A stretch of DNA of 64,000 nt from NCBI GenBank assembly GCA_947446645.1, contig CANFHA010000013.1, positions 62,001-126,000 on the forward strand. The letters are read 5' to 3'. The notes under the pieces are model-generated. The model saw only the letters and a program-made list of their open reading frames with translations. It was not told where the DNA came from and made no database searches. This DNA is from Chitinophagaceae bacterium (GTDB lineage Bacteria > Bacteroidota > Bacteroidia > Chitinophagales > Chitinophagaceae). Positions 55,253 to 63,578 of this stretch are shown one piece after another; the stretch's first letter is position 1; the number at the start of each line of letters is the position of its first letter. The translations under genes and the position numbers were made by a program.

Positions 55253-56338
55253 TTAGCTATTCATGAATTTTGCGATTAGTGTATGGAAATGGTGCGTGCC
55301 CTGCTCGCGGGTAACGGAATACCGCCCATGTGTATAGAAGCGGGAGCGTATGCCCTTCTGTACATTTTCTACAATTTCCTCGTCTTCAAGCTCCACGGTA
55401 TCGAGTCCATCGCCGGCTCCCATGTCCAGCTTTGACTCATCGGAAACGTAGGTGAGGAAGGATACTTTACATTCGCTGGTGCCCAGCGGCTGCACAAGAT
55501 TTACCGAGAGCCCCCATGGGTAGAAATTGAACATCATATTTGGAAACACCCAGAAATAGTAGGCCGCTATATTGCGGCCGTGGTCGGGTGAGGACGGAGG
55601 AATGGTGAAGCACTCTTCGTCGTTTTTGCCAACGCCAACCTGTAAATTACTGTATTGAAATAGCTCGGTAGTGTAGTTGCAGAAGTCGAGGGCTTCGTTG
55701 AGGCCGGCATGCACGAAGGGAATGTGAAAACCCTCCAGGTAATTTTCGCAATAGAGCGCCCAGTTAGCTTTTACGATGTAGTCTTTTGAACGATCAGCAC
55801 GGTATTCCAGCTTCTCGATAGGGAACCAGTGCATGCGCTGCATCATATCGCCGAGGTAGTCTTCCGGCTTTAAGGATGGTTGTAATGAGGTGAATAAGAG
55901 TTGGCCCCATGTGAAGACGGGCAGGGAATGGAGATCGTCGGCCTCCGTGGGGAAGTTTTCAACTTCTTTGAACTCCGGCATGGACATGAACTTACCGCCA
56001 AGCGAGAACATGCGCCCATGATATTTACAGCGGATATGCCTGAGCTGGCAGGCGCCAGGCACCAACAGGTTGCCGCGATGGGTACACACATTACTGATGC
56101 AATGGAGGGTGTCGTCATTATTCCTGGTGAGCGCCAGCGGCTCGTTGATATAGCCCTCCAGCAGCGTGAAAGGGACGGCTGTTGATTTGCCGGAGAGCAT
56201 GTGGGTGCTGCCAATGAATTGCCACGATGGCGCAAATATCTTCTCTTTCGAACTTTCTAAATATTGAGGGCTGGTGTAGTAGTCGGTGCTAAGCGTGTTT
56301 GCTTTGGCAATATCCGGATGAATATAGAGCTGTTGCAT
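55253..56338 (-). CDS. Rieske non-haem iron oxygenase, large subunit
   Basis: A 361-residue protein. The Rieske cluster binding set reads CTHRGNLLVPG...CKYHG (C-x-H, then C-x2-H). The non-haem iron ligands are in NYLEGFHIPFVHAGLNEA, the usual N/D-x2-H-x4-H layout. Substrate unknown; it resembles choline- or carnitine-type monooxygenases. It is divergent from the SDR gene at 56421. Confidence 0.88.
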   Translation of the reverse strand: MQQLYIHPDIAKANTLSTDYYTSPQYLESSKEKIFAPSWQFIGSTHMLSGKSTAVPFTLLEGYINEPLALTRNNDDTLHCISNVCTHRGNLLVPGACQLRHIRCKYHGRMFSLGGKFMSMPEFKEVENFPTEADDLHSLPVFTWGQLLFTSLQPSLKPEDYLGDMMQRMHWFPIEKLEYRADRSKDYIVKANWALYCENYLEGFHIPFVHAGLNEALDFCNYTTELFQYSNLQVGVGKNDEECFTIPPSSPDHGRNIAAYYFWVFPNMMFNFYPWGLSVNLVQPLGTSECKVSFLTYVSDESKLDMGAGDGLDTVELEDEEIVENVQKGIRSRFYTHGRYSVTREQGTHHFHTLIAKFMNS

Positions 56339-56395
56339 TGTGCAAGTTTTACTAAAGATAACAAAACGTATTAATCAGTTGTGACTGCAAATCCA

Positions 56396-56403
56396 TAAGT
56401 TTG
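56396..56403 (+). promoter_or_regulatory. Candidate -7 box (TAAGTTTG) of the SDR gene
   Basis: TAAGTTTG fits TAnnTTTG and lies 18 bp before the GTG at 56421. The -33 match is poor in spacing. Confidence 0.35.
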
Positions 56404-56420
56404 CCGCTTAAAAATATACA

Positions 56421-57191
56421 GTGGCGAAAACCATATTAATAACCGGAAGTACCAGTGGCATAGGCCTGGGCATAGCCAAAGCGTTTGCAGCGCAAGGGTA
56501 TAACATAGCCTTTAACGGGCTGGAACCTAATGGCGCGGAGATAGCACAGCAAGTAGCTGATGAATTCAAGATAAAACATACATTCTCGCTGGCCAACCTG
56601 ATGCAGCCGGAGGCTATACGCGGAATGGTGGCCGATGCAATAAAGACATTTGGCGCGGTGGACGTACTTGTGAATAATGCAGGTATACAGTATGTGGCGC
56701 CGATAGATGAATTTCCGGAGGCAAAGTGGGATGCGATCATAGCGGTAAACCTTACAGCTGCATTTCATGTAACAAAGGCTGTGTGGGGTAGTATGAAGGA
56801 GCGCAAGTTCGGGCGTATAATAAACATTGCTTCGGCGCATGGACTGCGGGCCTCAGAGTTTAAGAGCGCATACGTGGCAGCCAAGCACGGGCTTGTAGGG
56901 TTTACTAAGACCATAGGTCTGGAGGGAGCACCGTTGGGCATTACCTGCAATGCAATATGCCCGGGCTATGTGGATACCCCACTGGTGGAGCAGCAAATAC
57001 CGCAGCAGGCCAAGGCACATAATATGACTGAAAAGGAAGTGGTAGAAAAAATATTCCTTGAGCGGCATGCGGTGAAGGAGTTTATTCCTGTGGAATTGCT
57101 GGCTCAAACGGCGTTGTTCCTGGCATCAGACCTTGCAGGAACAATAACGGGTATAGCAATGCCAGTGGATGCAGGGTGGACAGCGCAATAG
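56421..57191 (+). CDS. 3-hydroxybutyrate dehydrogenase-type SDR
   Basis: A 256-residue short-chain dehydrogenase starting at GTG 56421. The NAD motif is TGSTSGIG, NNAGIQYV follows, and the catalytic Ser-Tyr-Lys are in IASAHGLRASEFKSAYVAAKHG. The pattern IQYV/PIDEF and the length match 3-hydroxybutyrate dehydrogenase, which oxidises hydroxybutyrate to acetoacetate. An alpha/beta-hydrolase gene follows and may be in the same operon. Confidence 0.85.
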   Translation: MAKTILITGSTSGIGLGIAKAFAAQGYNIAFNGLEPNGAEIAQQVADEFKIKHTFSLANLMQPEAIRGMVADAIKTFGAVDVLVNNAGIQYVAPIDEFPEAKWDAIIAVNLTAAFHVTKAVWGSMKERKFGRIINIASAHGLRASEFKSAYVAAKHGLVGFTKTIGLEGAPLGITCNAICPGYVDTPLVEQQIPQQAKAHNMTEKEVVEKIFLERHAVKEFIPVELLAQTALFLASDLAGTITGIAMPVDAGWTAQ

Positions 57192-57234
57192 AAACAACAA
57201 ACAGACCTCAGCAGCAAACAGTATAACTTTTAGC

Positions 57235-58071
57235 ATGGCAACCAATCATTTTGTACAAGTAAATAATATTAATCTCCATTACGTGGAGCATCAGTCTGAA
57301 GGGCCGATACTGCTGCTGATGCACGGGCTGACGGCCAATGCACATGCGTTTGACGGGCTGATACATGATGGGCTCCATGAGTCATATAGAGTGATATGCC
57401 CGGACCTGAGAGGGAATGGGCTTAGCGATAAGCCAGCGTTCAATTATTCGGTAGAGGATCATGTGCAGGATATACTGGGGCTTATAGAGCACCTGGGCGA
57501 GAAGAAGGTGCATATAGGCGGGCACTCGTTTGGCGGATACCTTGCTTTTTATATGGCTGCAAACTATCCGCATGTGGTGGAGAAGCTGGTGATACTGGAC
57601 GCGGCAAAAGCCATGAACCCTAATGCTGTGGCCATGCTGTCTAAGGCGATATCACGGCTGGACGCTACTTACCCCAGCTTTGAAGACTACCTGGATCATG
57701 TGAAGAAAGCGCCCTACCTGACCTTTTGGGATCCGGCGATGCGCAGTTATTACCGTGCCGATGTGCAGGACCTGGAGCATGGGCATGTGAAGCCGAGGTG
57801 CAACATTATGGACATTACCGAAAAGTCTATGGCGCTTGGCGTGATAGAATGGACCTTGACCATAGAGCAAATAGGGCAGCAGACGATACTGATTAATGGC
57901 CTTGATAATTACACTCTAGGCCAGCCACTGCTACCTGACAATATAGCTACTGAAACGGTGGAAATGATGAAGGATGCCCGGTACGCAGCCGTAGATGGCA
58001 ATCACCAGACAATGCTATATGGCAACGGCGCAAAGCAGATAGTGCAGCAGGTAAAAGAGTTTTTGGGGTAG
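57235..58071 (+). CDS. Alpha/beta-hydrolase
   Basis: A 278-residue protein from ATG 57235. The fold and triad are visible: oxyanion region LLMHGLTANAHAFDG, nucleophile Ser in GGHSFGGYLA, acid likely at GLDNYTLG, and His in GNHQTMLYG. Substrate unknown. It starts 43 bp after the SDR stop. A bidirectional terminator separates it from citrate synthase. Confidence 0.88.
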   Translation: MATNHFVQVNNINLHYVEHQSEGPILLLMHGLTANAHAFDGLIHDGLHESYRVICPDLRGNGLSDKPAFNYSVEDHVQDILGLIEHLGEKKVHIGGHSFGGYLAFYMAANYPHVVEKLVILDAAKAMNPNAVAMLSKAISRLDATYPSFEDYLDHVKKAPYLTFWDPAMRSYYRADVQDLEHGHVKPRCNIMDITEKSMALGVIEWTLTIEQIGQQTILINGLDNYTLGQPLLPDNIATETVEMMKDARYAAVDGNHQTMLYGNGAKQIVQQVKEFLG

Positions 58072-58124
58072 GGTAGCAGCCCTTATATATACCGAACATA
58101 CATTGTTGTTAGGTGTAAAAAAGA

Positions 58125-58155
58125 AGCCGTCCCAGGAATGATTCCGGGGACGGCT
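58125..58155. terminator. Bidirectional terminator between the hydrolase and citrate synthase
   Basis: AGCCGTCC (58125-58132) pairs with GGACGGCT (58148-58155), with TTTT on the plus side and A-rich sequence (T-run on minus) on the other. Confidence 0.8.
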
Positions 58156-58198
58156 TTTACATTGTGTTTTCCTCAAGGGGAAACTTAGTATATTTCGC

Positions 58199-59518
58199 TT
58201 AGCTAACTGCTTCCGCTTTCTTTATAAAGTTCTTTACCCATTCGGTAGTAATAGACTTTGGCCTTTCAAGCGGGAAGCCCAGGGCGCGATCCCAACAAAG
58301 GCTGGCAAGCACGCCCAGTGAACGTGATACGCCGAACAGTACGGTGTAAAACTCTTCTTCTACCAGGCCGTAGTGTTTCAGCAGGGCACCTGAGTGCGCA
58401 TCCACATTTGGCCATGGGTTTTTGATCTTGCCTGTGCTCTCCAGTATTGGCGGAGCCACTTCGTATACATTCCACACGGTCTTTACGGTAGGATCATCGG
58501 GACAATGGTTTTTTGCAAATTCCATCTGTGCTGTGAAGCGCGGATCGGTTTTGCGGAGTACTGCATGACCGTAGCCCGGTACTACCTTTCCTTCAGTAAG
58601 CGTTTTCTTTATGTAGGCAGCTATCTGTTCTTTGGTTGGCTGGTCAGAGTTGAGCTCTTTGCACATCTCTTCTATCCAGCGTATTACTTCCTGGTTGGCA
58701 AGGCCGTGCAGCGGGCCTGCAAGGCCGGTCATGCCGGCTGCGAATGACAGGTAAGGATCGCTAAGTGCAGACCCTACCAGGTGCGTAGCATGTGCCGATA
58801 CGTTGCCGCCTTCATGGTCAGCATGTATGGTCATGTAGAGGCGCATCAGTTCTTTAAATCCTTCGTCTTCATAGCCCAGCATGTGCGCAAAGTTGCCGCT
58901 CCAGTCCTGCATGCCATCTGGCTGAATGTGCTCACCGCCTTTGTATTTGCGACGGTATATGTAAGCTGCAATACGCGGCAGGCGCGCTATGAGCGTCATT
59001 GTGTCTTCGTAGATATAATCCCAGTGCGTCTTTTTGCTTATGCCTTCGTTATAAGCTTTTGCAAACTTAGACTCAGTGCCCAGCGCCAGTATAGCCGCTG
59101 TGAACTGTGTCATAGGGTGTGCAGAAACAGGGAATGATTCTATAACATCAAACACATAGTTAGGCACGTGTGAGCGGCGCGCCCATGTAGCCGAGATATG
59201 CTCTACATCTTCATGAGTGGGCACATCTCCAATCAGCATCAGGTAAAACAAACCTTCGGGCAGTGGTTCGCTGCCACCCGGCGCTTTGGCAAGTTTCTCG
59301 CGCAGCTCAGGTATTGAGAAGCCGCGGAAACGGATACCCTCATTAGCATCAAGCAATGACGTTTCGGTAACGAGGCCGGTGATACCACGCATGCCCTGGT
59401 ATACCTGGGCAAGAGTAACCTCCTCTATTTTTTTGTCGCCATGTTTTTCTATAATGCCTTTTATTTCTTTCGCCTGATCGTCAGCTTTGGATTTGAACAG
59501 ATCTTTTACGTAACCCAT
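58199..59518 (-). CDS. gltA: Citrate synthase (mitochondrial-like type)
   Basis: A 439-residue protein with the catalytic residues in context: His in HADHEGGNVSAHATHLVGSAL, His in GYGHAVLRKTDPRF and Asp in NVDAHSGALL. The sequence around LPEGLFYLMLIGDVP and AGPLHGLANQEV is close to the eukaryotic mitochondrial enzyme, unlike the E. coli type. It condenses oxaloacetate with acetyl-CoA in the TCA cycle. CAAAGGTA at 59559-59566 is a -7 box on the minus strand. Confidence 0.92.
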   Translation of the reverse strand: MGYVKDLFKSKADDQAKEIKGIIEKHGDKKIEEVTLAQVYQGMRGITGLVTETSLLDANEGIRFRGFSIPELREKLAKAPGGSEPLPEGLFYLMLIGDVPTHEDVEHISATWARRSHVPNYVFDVIESFPVSAHPMTQFTAAILALGTESKFAKAYNEGISKKTHWDYIYEDTMTLIARLPRIAAYIYRRKYKGGEHIQPDGMQDWSGNFAHMLGYEDEGFKELMRLYMTIHADHEGGNVSAHATHLVGSALSDPYLSFAAGMTGLAGPLHGLANQEVIRWIEEMCKELNSDQPTKEQIAAYIKKTLTEGKVVPGYGHAVLRKTDPRFTAQMEFAKNHCPDDPTVKTVWNVYEVAPPILESTGKIKNPWPNVDAHSGALLKHYGLVEEEFYTVLFGVSRSLGVLASLCWDRALGFPLERPKSITTEWVKNFIKKAEAVS

Positions 59519-59558
59519 ATATAGTGTTGATTGTGTAGCGGGATGTTTTTAACGCCAC

Positions 59559-59566
59559 CAAAGGTA
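59559..59566 (-). promoter_or_regulatory. -7 box (TACCTTTG) of the citrate synthase gene
   Basis: CAAAGGTA on the plus strand, about 41 bp before the ATG. The -33 box is not clear. Confidence 0.45.
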
Positions 59567-59695
59567 AGAAAAGAGCAATAACATTGAACGGCCGATAAAT
59601 ATAAAACTTAGACTCATGAGGGCTTATAATTTCGGGCCATTTGTTGTTGCGCCGCACACCTGAAAAGATGATAAAAAAATATTTTTGAAAATGGA

Positions 59696-59726
59696 TTTGT
59701 ACATTCCAAAATGATGATTACCTTTG
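59696..59726 (+). promoter_or_regulatory. Bacteroidota promoter of tRNA-Val
   Basis: TTTG (59696-59699), 19 bp, TACCTTTG (59719-59726), with the transcription start near 59733 and the tRNA at 59747. An exact fit to the consensus. Confidence 0.8.
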
Positions 59727-59746
59727 CAGTCCTCTAAACAGGATAA

Positions 59747-59821
59747 GGGAGCATAGCTCAGCTGGTTCAGAGCATCTGCCTTACAAGCAGAGGGTCCGCG
59801 GTTCGAACCCGTGTGCTCCCA
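59747..59821 (+). tRNA. tRNA-Val(UAC)
   Basis: 75 nt. Acceptor GGGAGCA pairs with TGCTCCC, discriminator A, anticodon loop CTTACAA giving UAC, T-loop TTCGAAC. A tyrosine recombinase gene begins 158 bp downstream, so its 3' end is the likely attachment site of the second element. Confidence 0.95.
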
Positions 59822-59978
59822 CTTAATAAAACCTCTTAAATGCAGCGTAGGCTTGTGTTTGAGAGGTTTTTCACTTTTGGGAATATCTCTACACTATAGC
59901 TAAAAAATGGCTAAAAACAGGCTCAATACTTGTACATAACTTGTACAAAAACTGTACAACTACCATTCAAATAACCTC

Positions 59979-61253
59979 ATGCAAATCAAAAACAGCATGA
60001 GTATCACATCAAAAATCGTTCTCGACCAGAGAAGGCCAAAGGCAGACAATACTTGCCCAGTAAGGCTAAGAGTGTATAAAAACACAGAATACAAAGAACT
60101 TACACTCGGTATTAATGTAAAACCGGAAAATTGGGATTGTGTTAATCAATTAGTTTTGCCATCCGATACCAGTAATGATGCATATAACGCCATTATATCA
60201 TCGAAGAAAACCAAATTGCACAAACTGATATTGTTAGCTGAATTAAACGAACCTGCTGAAGTATCGTTAACTGACATTATTGGCCAATTGTCAAATGATA
60301 GACTGCCGAGTACGAAAGCAAAAAAGGAAAGCACCTCAATTATTAAGTATGGGCAAGATATAATAAAACAGCTTACCAGTAGTGGCAAAGTGGGCAACGC
60401 CTTCGCGTATGGGTGTGCAGTCAGCAAATTGAAGTCTTTTGTAAATACTGATAATTTCCCCTTCGAGGCGCTTACTTATAAGAAGCTGATCGAGTTTCAG
60501 GATAGCATGTTGGCAGACAATATAAAAGTCAATAGTATCTCTGTGTATATGCGTACTATCAGGGCTATCTATAATAGAGCCATAAAAGAAGGGGTAGTAG
60601 CAGAAACTGCATATCCATTCAAGGCCTACCGGATAAAGAACGAAAAAACAGTGAACCGTACCCTTAGTATAAATGAAATGCAACGTATTGTAAAAGTGAA
60701 ATTAACACCCAATACACCGATATGGCACTGGCGCAATTACTTCCTGTTATCATTCTGCCTAATAGGTATCAATTTTGCGGATTTGCTTACCCTTACAGGC
60801 GACAATATTGCTGACGACAGGATAGTATTCAGACGAAAGAAAACAGGTAAAATCTACACTATAAAACTGCATAAAAGGGCTATTGATATTTTGAGCAATT
60901 ACACAGACGTAAATAATGTAAAAAAAACGGAGTTGTTGCTGCCAGTGCTGAAACAAACCAGCGACCCGGTAAAGCTAAAGAAAGACATTTGGCAAGCGAT
61001 AAAAACCTGCAATGAATACTTAGTGCGAATTGCCAAAATGAAAGAAGTAAATATTAAAAAAGAAACCAGCACTTACTACGCTCGATATAGTTGGGGAAAT
61101 GCCGCAAGGTCATTAAAATATAGCAAGGACATCATAAGTCAGGCATACGGGCATTCCTATGGTAATGCAACCACTTCGATATATCTTGATGATTACGACA
61201 ATAAAATTATTGATGCAGCCAATAAAAAAGTAATTGCCGCAGTATTTGGGTAA
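59979..61253 (+). CDS. Tyrosine recombinase (phage-type integrase)
   Basis: A 424-residue integrase with the Bacteroidota layout: an N-terminal DNA-binding Arm/SAM-like region (about 1-215), then a catalytic domain. The Lys region (VFRRKKTGK), the second Arg (TYYARYSWGN), a GHS and the Tyr (TTSIYLDDY) are visible. The first catalytic Arg, expected near SFCLIGINFADL, is not at its normal position; it reads I/N there. It may still be active through the variant motif. It borders tRNA-Val and starts a second integrated element. Confidence 0.85.
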   Translation: MQIKNSMSITSKIVLDQRRPKADNTCPVRLRVYKNTEYKELTLGINVKPENWDCVNQLVLPSDTSNDAYNAIISSKKTKLHKLILLAELNEPAEVSLTDIIGQLSNDRLPSTKAKKESTSIIKYGQDIIKQLTSSGKVGNAFAYGCAVSKLKSFVNTDNFPFEALTYKKLIEFQDSMLADNIKVNSISVYMRTIRAIYNRAIKEGVVAETAYPFKAYRIKNEKTVNRTLSINEMQRIVKVKLTPNTPIWHWRNYFLLSFCLIGINFADLLTLTGDNIADDRIVFRRKKTGKIYTIKLHKRAIDILSNYTDVNNVKKTELLLPVLKQTSDPVKLKKDIWQAIKTCNEYLVRIAKMKEVNIKKETSTYYARYSWGNAARSLKYSKDIISQAYGHSYGNATTSIYLDDYDNKIIDAANKKVIAAVFG

Positions 61254-61266
61254 AATCTGGAATAAA

Positions 61267-61294
61267 AAAGGGGGGTGCAGTTAAGCCCCCCTTT
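61267..61294. terminator. Bidirectional terminator AAAGGGGGG/CCCCCCTTT
   Basis: Nine-bp perfect stem (61267-61275 with 61286-61294) between the convergent recombinase and ATPase genes. The minus strand continues into TTTTTT, the plus strand into TTT. Confidence 0.85.
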
Positions 61295-61366
61295 CTATAT
61301 TAGCTATACTATGTTGACTATATGTACTCGTGGTCAAGGTAGTCAATACAGTCCATGTATTATACA

Positions 61367-62452
61367 CTACGCAGCCATGCTGTACTGCCCCTTTTCAGGT
61401 TTTGTAATTACGCCCTGCTGCTCCAACTTATGCAAATTGTTATGCAACGTTTGTTTCGACATTTCTTTTGTAACCACAAATCGGTCTGCCATGTGCTTCA
61501 ATGGTATAAGATTGCTGCCGGCTTCTTTTTGCTCTTGTAAAAAATCTACAATAAGCAGCCTGTTAACTTCATCCTTTCTCCCATCCATGGCGGATAACAA
61601 CGTTATTTCATCTGCATCACCATCTATATTAATCCAGCAGTGCTCGTCTATTGTAAACGTGCGCACTTTGTCTGAATAACAAGCAGCATACCGAAATGCT
61701 ACATCTTTCAGATACATTTTGCCATCCAGTGTACGGTTAACGCCTATCATAAAATCCAACTCCTGCGCCAGCACCCGGCTGCCAGCTATGGTATCAATAC
61801 TTAGTGGTTGTCCGTACATTTTGTGGGTATGGTGAATTGCCACTATCGTTGTATCCGTAAATTCTGATAATAGCCGTAACCTTTTTGTTAGTTCAACAGC
61901 AACTTTGCTATCTTCAATGCTACCTGTGTACATGTGGGTTAAGCTATCTAAGAATACGATACCTGGCTGAATAGTCTTAATTAAATCGGCTAATTCGTTC
62001 CAGTGATCGTCTGTGGTAATATATCTGGGTAGTGCATCATTCACTACTATATAATTTTCCAGCCATTCCGCACCGTGAGTTGCTTCAATAACCTCTACCT
62101 GCTTCATATTTCTGTCTGTCCGGTTTGTATAATGCTCTTCAAAAGAGATTATTAACACTACCTTATTGTCCGCATCGATAGGCATACCTAAATACTCCGG
62201 TAATCCAGCAGCTATACACATTCCTAGATTTTCACAGCACATCGTTTTTCCAGACTTACTAGGGCCAAATATGATACCCACAGATTTTTCTTTGATGCCA
62301 CTGTATATAAATTTCAATTGTGGCTCACTTTTCACTTTTGCAATCATATCCCCTAAAGGAGTTGCATACTTGTGTACTTTCTTCTTATTTGTAGCTGCAG
62401 GCACTCGTACTTCTTCTGCACCCGGCTCTAAATTATTGGTATCATTATTCAT
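61367..62452 (-). CDS. RepA/RecA-like AAA_25 ATPase
   Basis: A 361-residue protein. Walker A is GPSKSGKTMCCENL, Walker B is IVFLDSLTHMY, and IHHTHKMYGQ follows as in RepA-type hexameric helicases (AAA_25). A C-terminal winged-helix region (about 300-358: LIPLKHMADRFVVTKEMSKQTLHNNLHKLEQQGVIT) probably binds DNA. It is a typical replication or mobilisation protein of integrative elements. The HNH gene upstream overlaps its start by 8 bp. Confidence 0.82.
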   Translation of the reverse strand: MNNDTNNLEPGAEEVRVPAATNKKKVHKYATPLGDMIAKVKSEPQLKFIYSGIKEKSVGIIFGPSKSGKTMCCENLGMCIAAGLPEYLGMPIDADNKVVLIISFEEHYTNRTDRNMKQVEVIEATHGAEWLENYIVVNDALPRYITTDDHWNELADLIKTIQPGIVFLDSLTHMYTGSIEDSKVAVELTKRLRLLSEFTDTTIVAIHHTHKMYGQPLSIDTIAGSRVLAQELDFMIGVNRTLDGKMYLKDVAFRYAACYSDKVRTFTIDEHCWINIDGDADEITLLSAMDGRKDEVNRLLIVDFLQEQKEAGSNLIPLKHMADRFVVTKEMSKQTLHNNLHKLEQQGVITKPEKGQYSMAA

Positions 62453-63017
62453 TGTTCCTTGCTTTTTTGGTTAAAACGATTGCTGATAAATCAATTACTC
62501 TTGTCTTATTATTTCCTGATAAAATGTTGCGAGCAGTGCTGTATGGAATTTCACGAGCAACTGCCCAATCTAAAATTGTTTCAAAACTCTGTCCGAGTGT
62601 GTTATCTGTTACCGCGACGGCAAAATAATGATTGCCTCCTTTGTTCTTGCATAAGCCAGTATCAAAGCAATGGCGCACATTTTGTTGGCGAGTACACCAT
62701 TCTAAATTATCTACCGTATTATCAGACTTAATCCCTGACTTATGATTAATTTCGGGTAGCCCATCAGGGTTTGGTATGAACGCCTGCGCCACCAATATGT
62801 GAATGTATTTTGTGCGGCTTTCGCCGTCTTTTGATAGAGATACAAAGCTGTACCCATCACTGCTATTTTTGCAACTTAATGCTCTGCCTTTCACCTGCCG
62901 CTTATTGCCATTGGGCAGGCATATTATTCTGTCTAAACTAAAAACTATACCCGTACTGGATACAGAGTAATACCCTTCGTAACCCAACACAGGATTACAT
63001 GGTATGCTTACATGCAT
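62445..63017 (-). CDS. NUMOD4/HNH endonuclease
   Basis: A 190-residue protein with NUMOD4 (PVLGYEGYYSVSSTGIVFSL), a middle HNH_3-type domain (HILVAQAFIPNPDGLPEINHKSGIKSDNTVDNLEWCT; catalytic His of INHKSG and N-x-x-x-N-L-E) and a C-terminal DNA-binding NUMOD1-like region (SFETILDWAVAREIPYSTARNI). This is the layout of free-standing homing-type endonucleases. It overlaps the ATPase gene by 8 bp, so its insertion may have been tolerated as part of an operon. Confidence 0.82.
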   Translation of the reverse strand: MHVSIPCNPVLGYEGYYSVSSTGIVFSLDRIICLPNGNKRQVKGRALSCKNSSDGYSFVSLSKDGESRTKYIHILVAQAFIPNPDGLPEINHKSGIKSDNTVDNLEWCTRQQNVRHCFDTGLCKNKGGNHYFAVAVTDNTLGQSFETILDWAVAREIPYSTARNILSGNNKTRVIDLSAIVLTKKARNNE

Positions 63018-63578
63018 AACTCAAAAATTAAAAAATTAAAAAATGGTACTATTATTGGTATATTACTGTACGTGCTATGTATGTGAGCATTAAATGGAAC
63101 TGTTTTTCATAGCACTAAAAACGTTCCTCCGACCTAATTAATAGCGGCTGGCTGGTATACTCTGGAGATGAAAAATGCCGCTATTATCATAAACTGGGGA
63201 TATTAAACCTATACTAACCCCGGTACTGTACAAAAACAATTAGATGTATATAATAGACAGTGAAAAATGGCAAAAGGTTGGTAAAAAAATATTTTTTTGT
63301 AGTTTTTTTTTCAGGCAACCATTTCAGATGCAACGGTACCCCCACCTTACCAACACCCCGGCAACTTGCCCCAAAGCCCAAAAACGATAAAAAAAGTGAT
63401 GAATATGACTAATGATCCTACTTTGCCCAATAAATATTAAGAGTGTAGGAATGCAAGTCAATACCAACCATCGAACGCTACCCGGCGAAGTCTTGGAGGA
63501 AAGCTCCCCGGCCATCAATTATAAGCCTGATGGAATATACTTATAGCTGTTTTTCTTACCTTCATAACTATATATACC
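63018..63578. other. Gene-free interval of the second element
   Basis: No gene is convincing. It is AT-rich with runs of A and T, and a GGTTGGTAAA/ACCTTACC-type loose repeat. It may contain the promoters of the divergent HNH gene and the next plus-strand gene. Confidence 0.35.
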
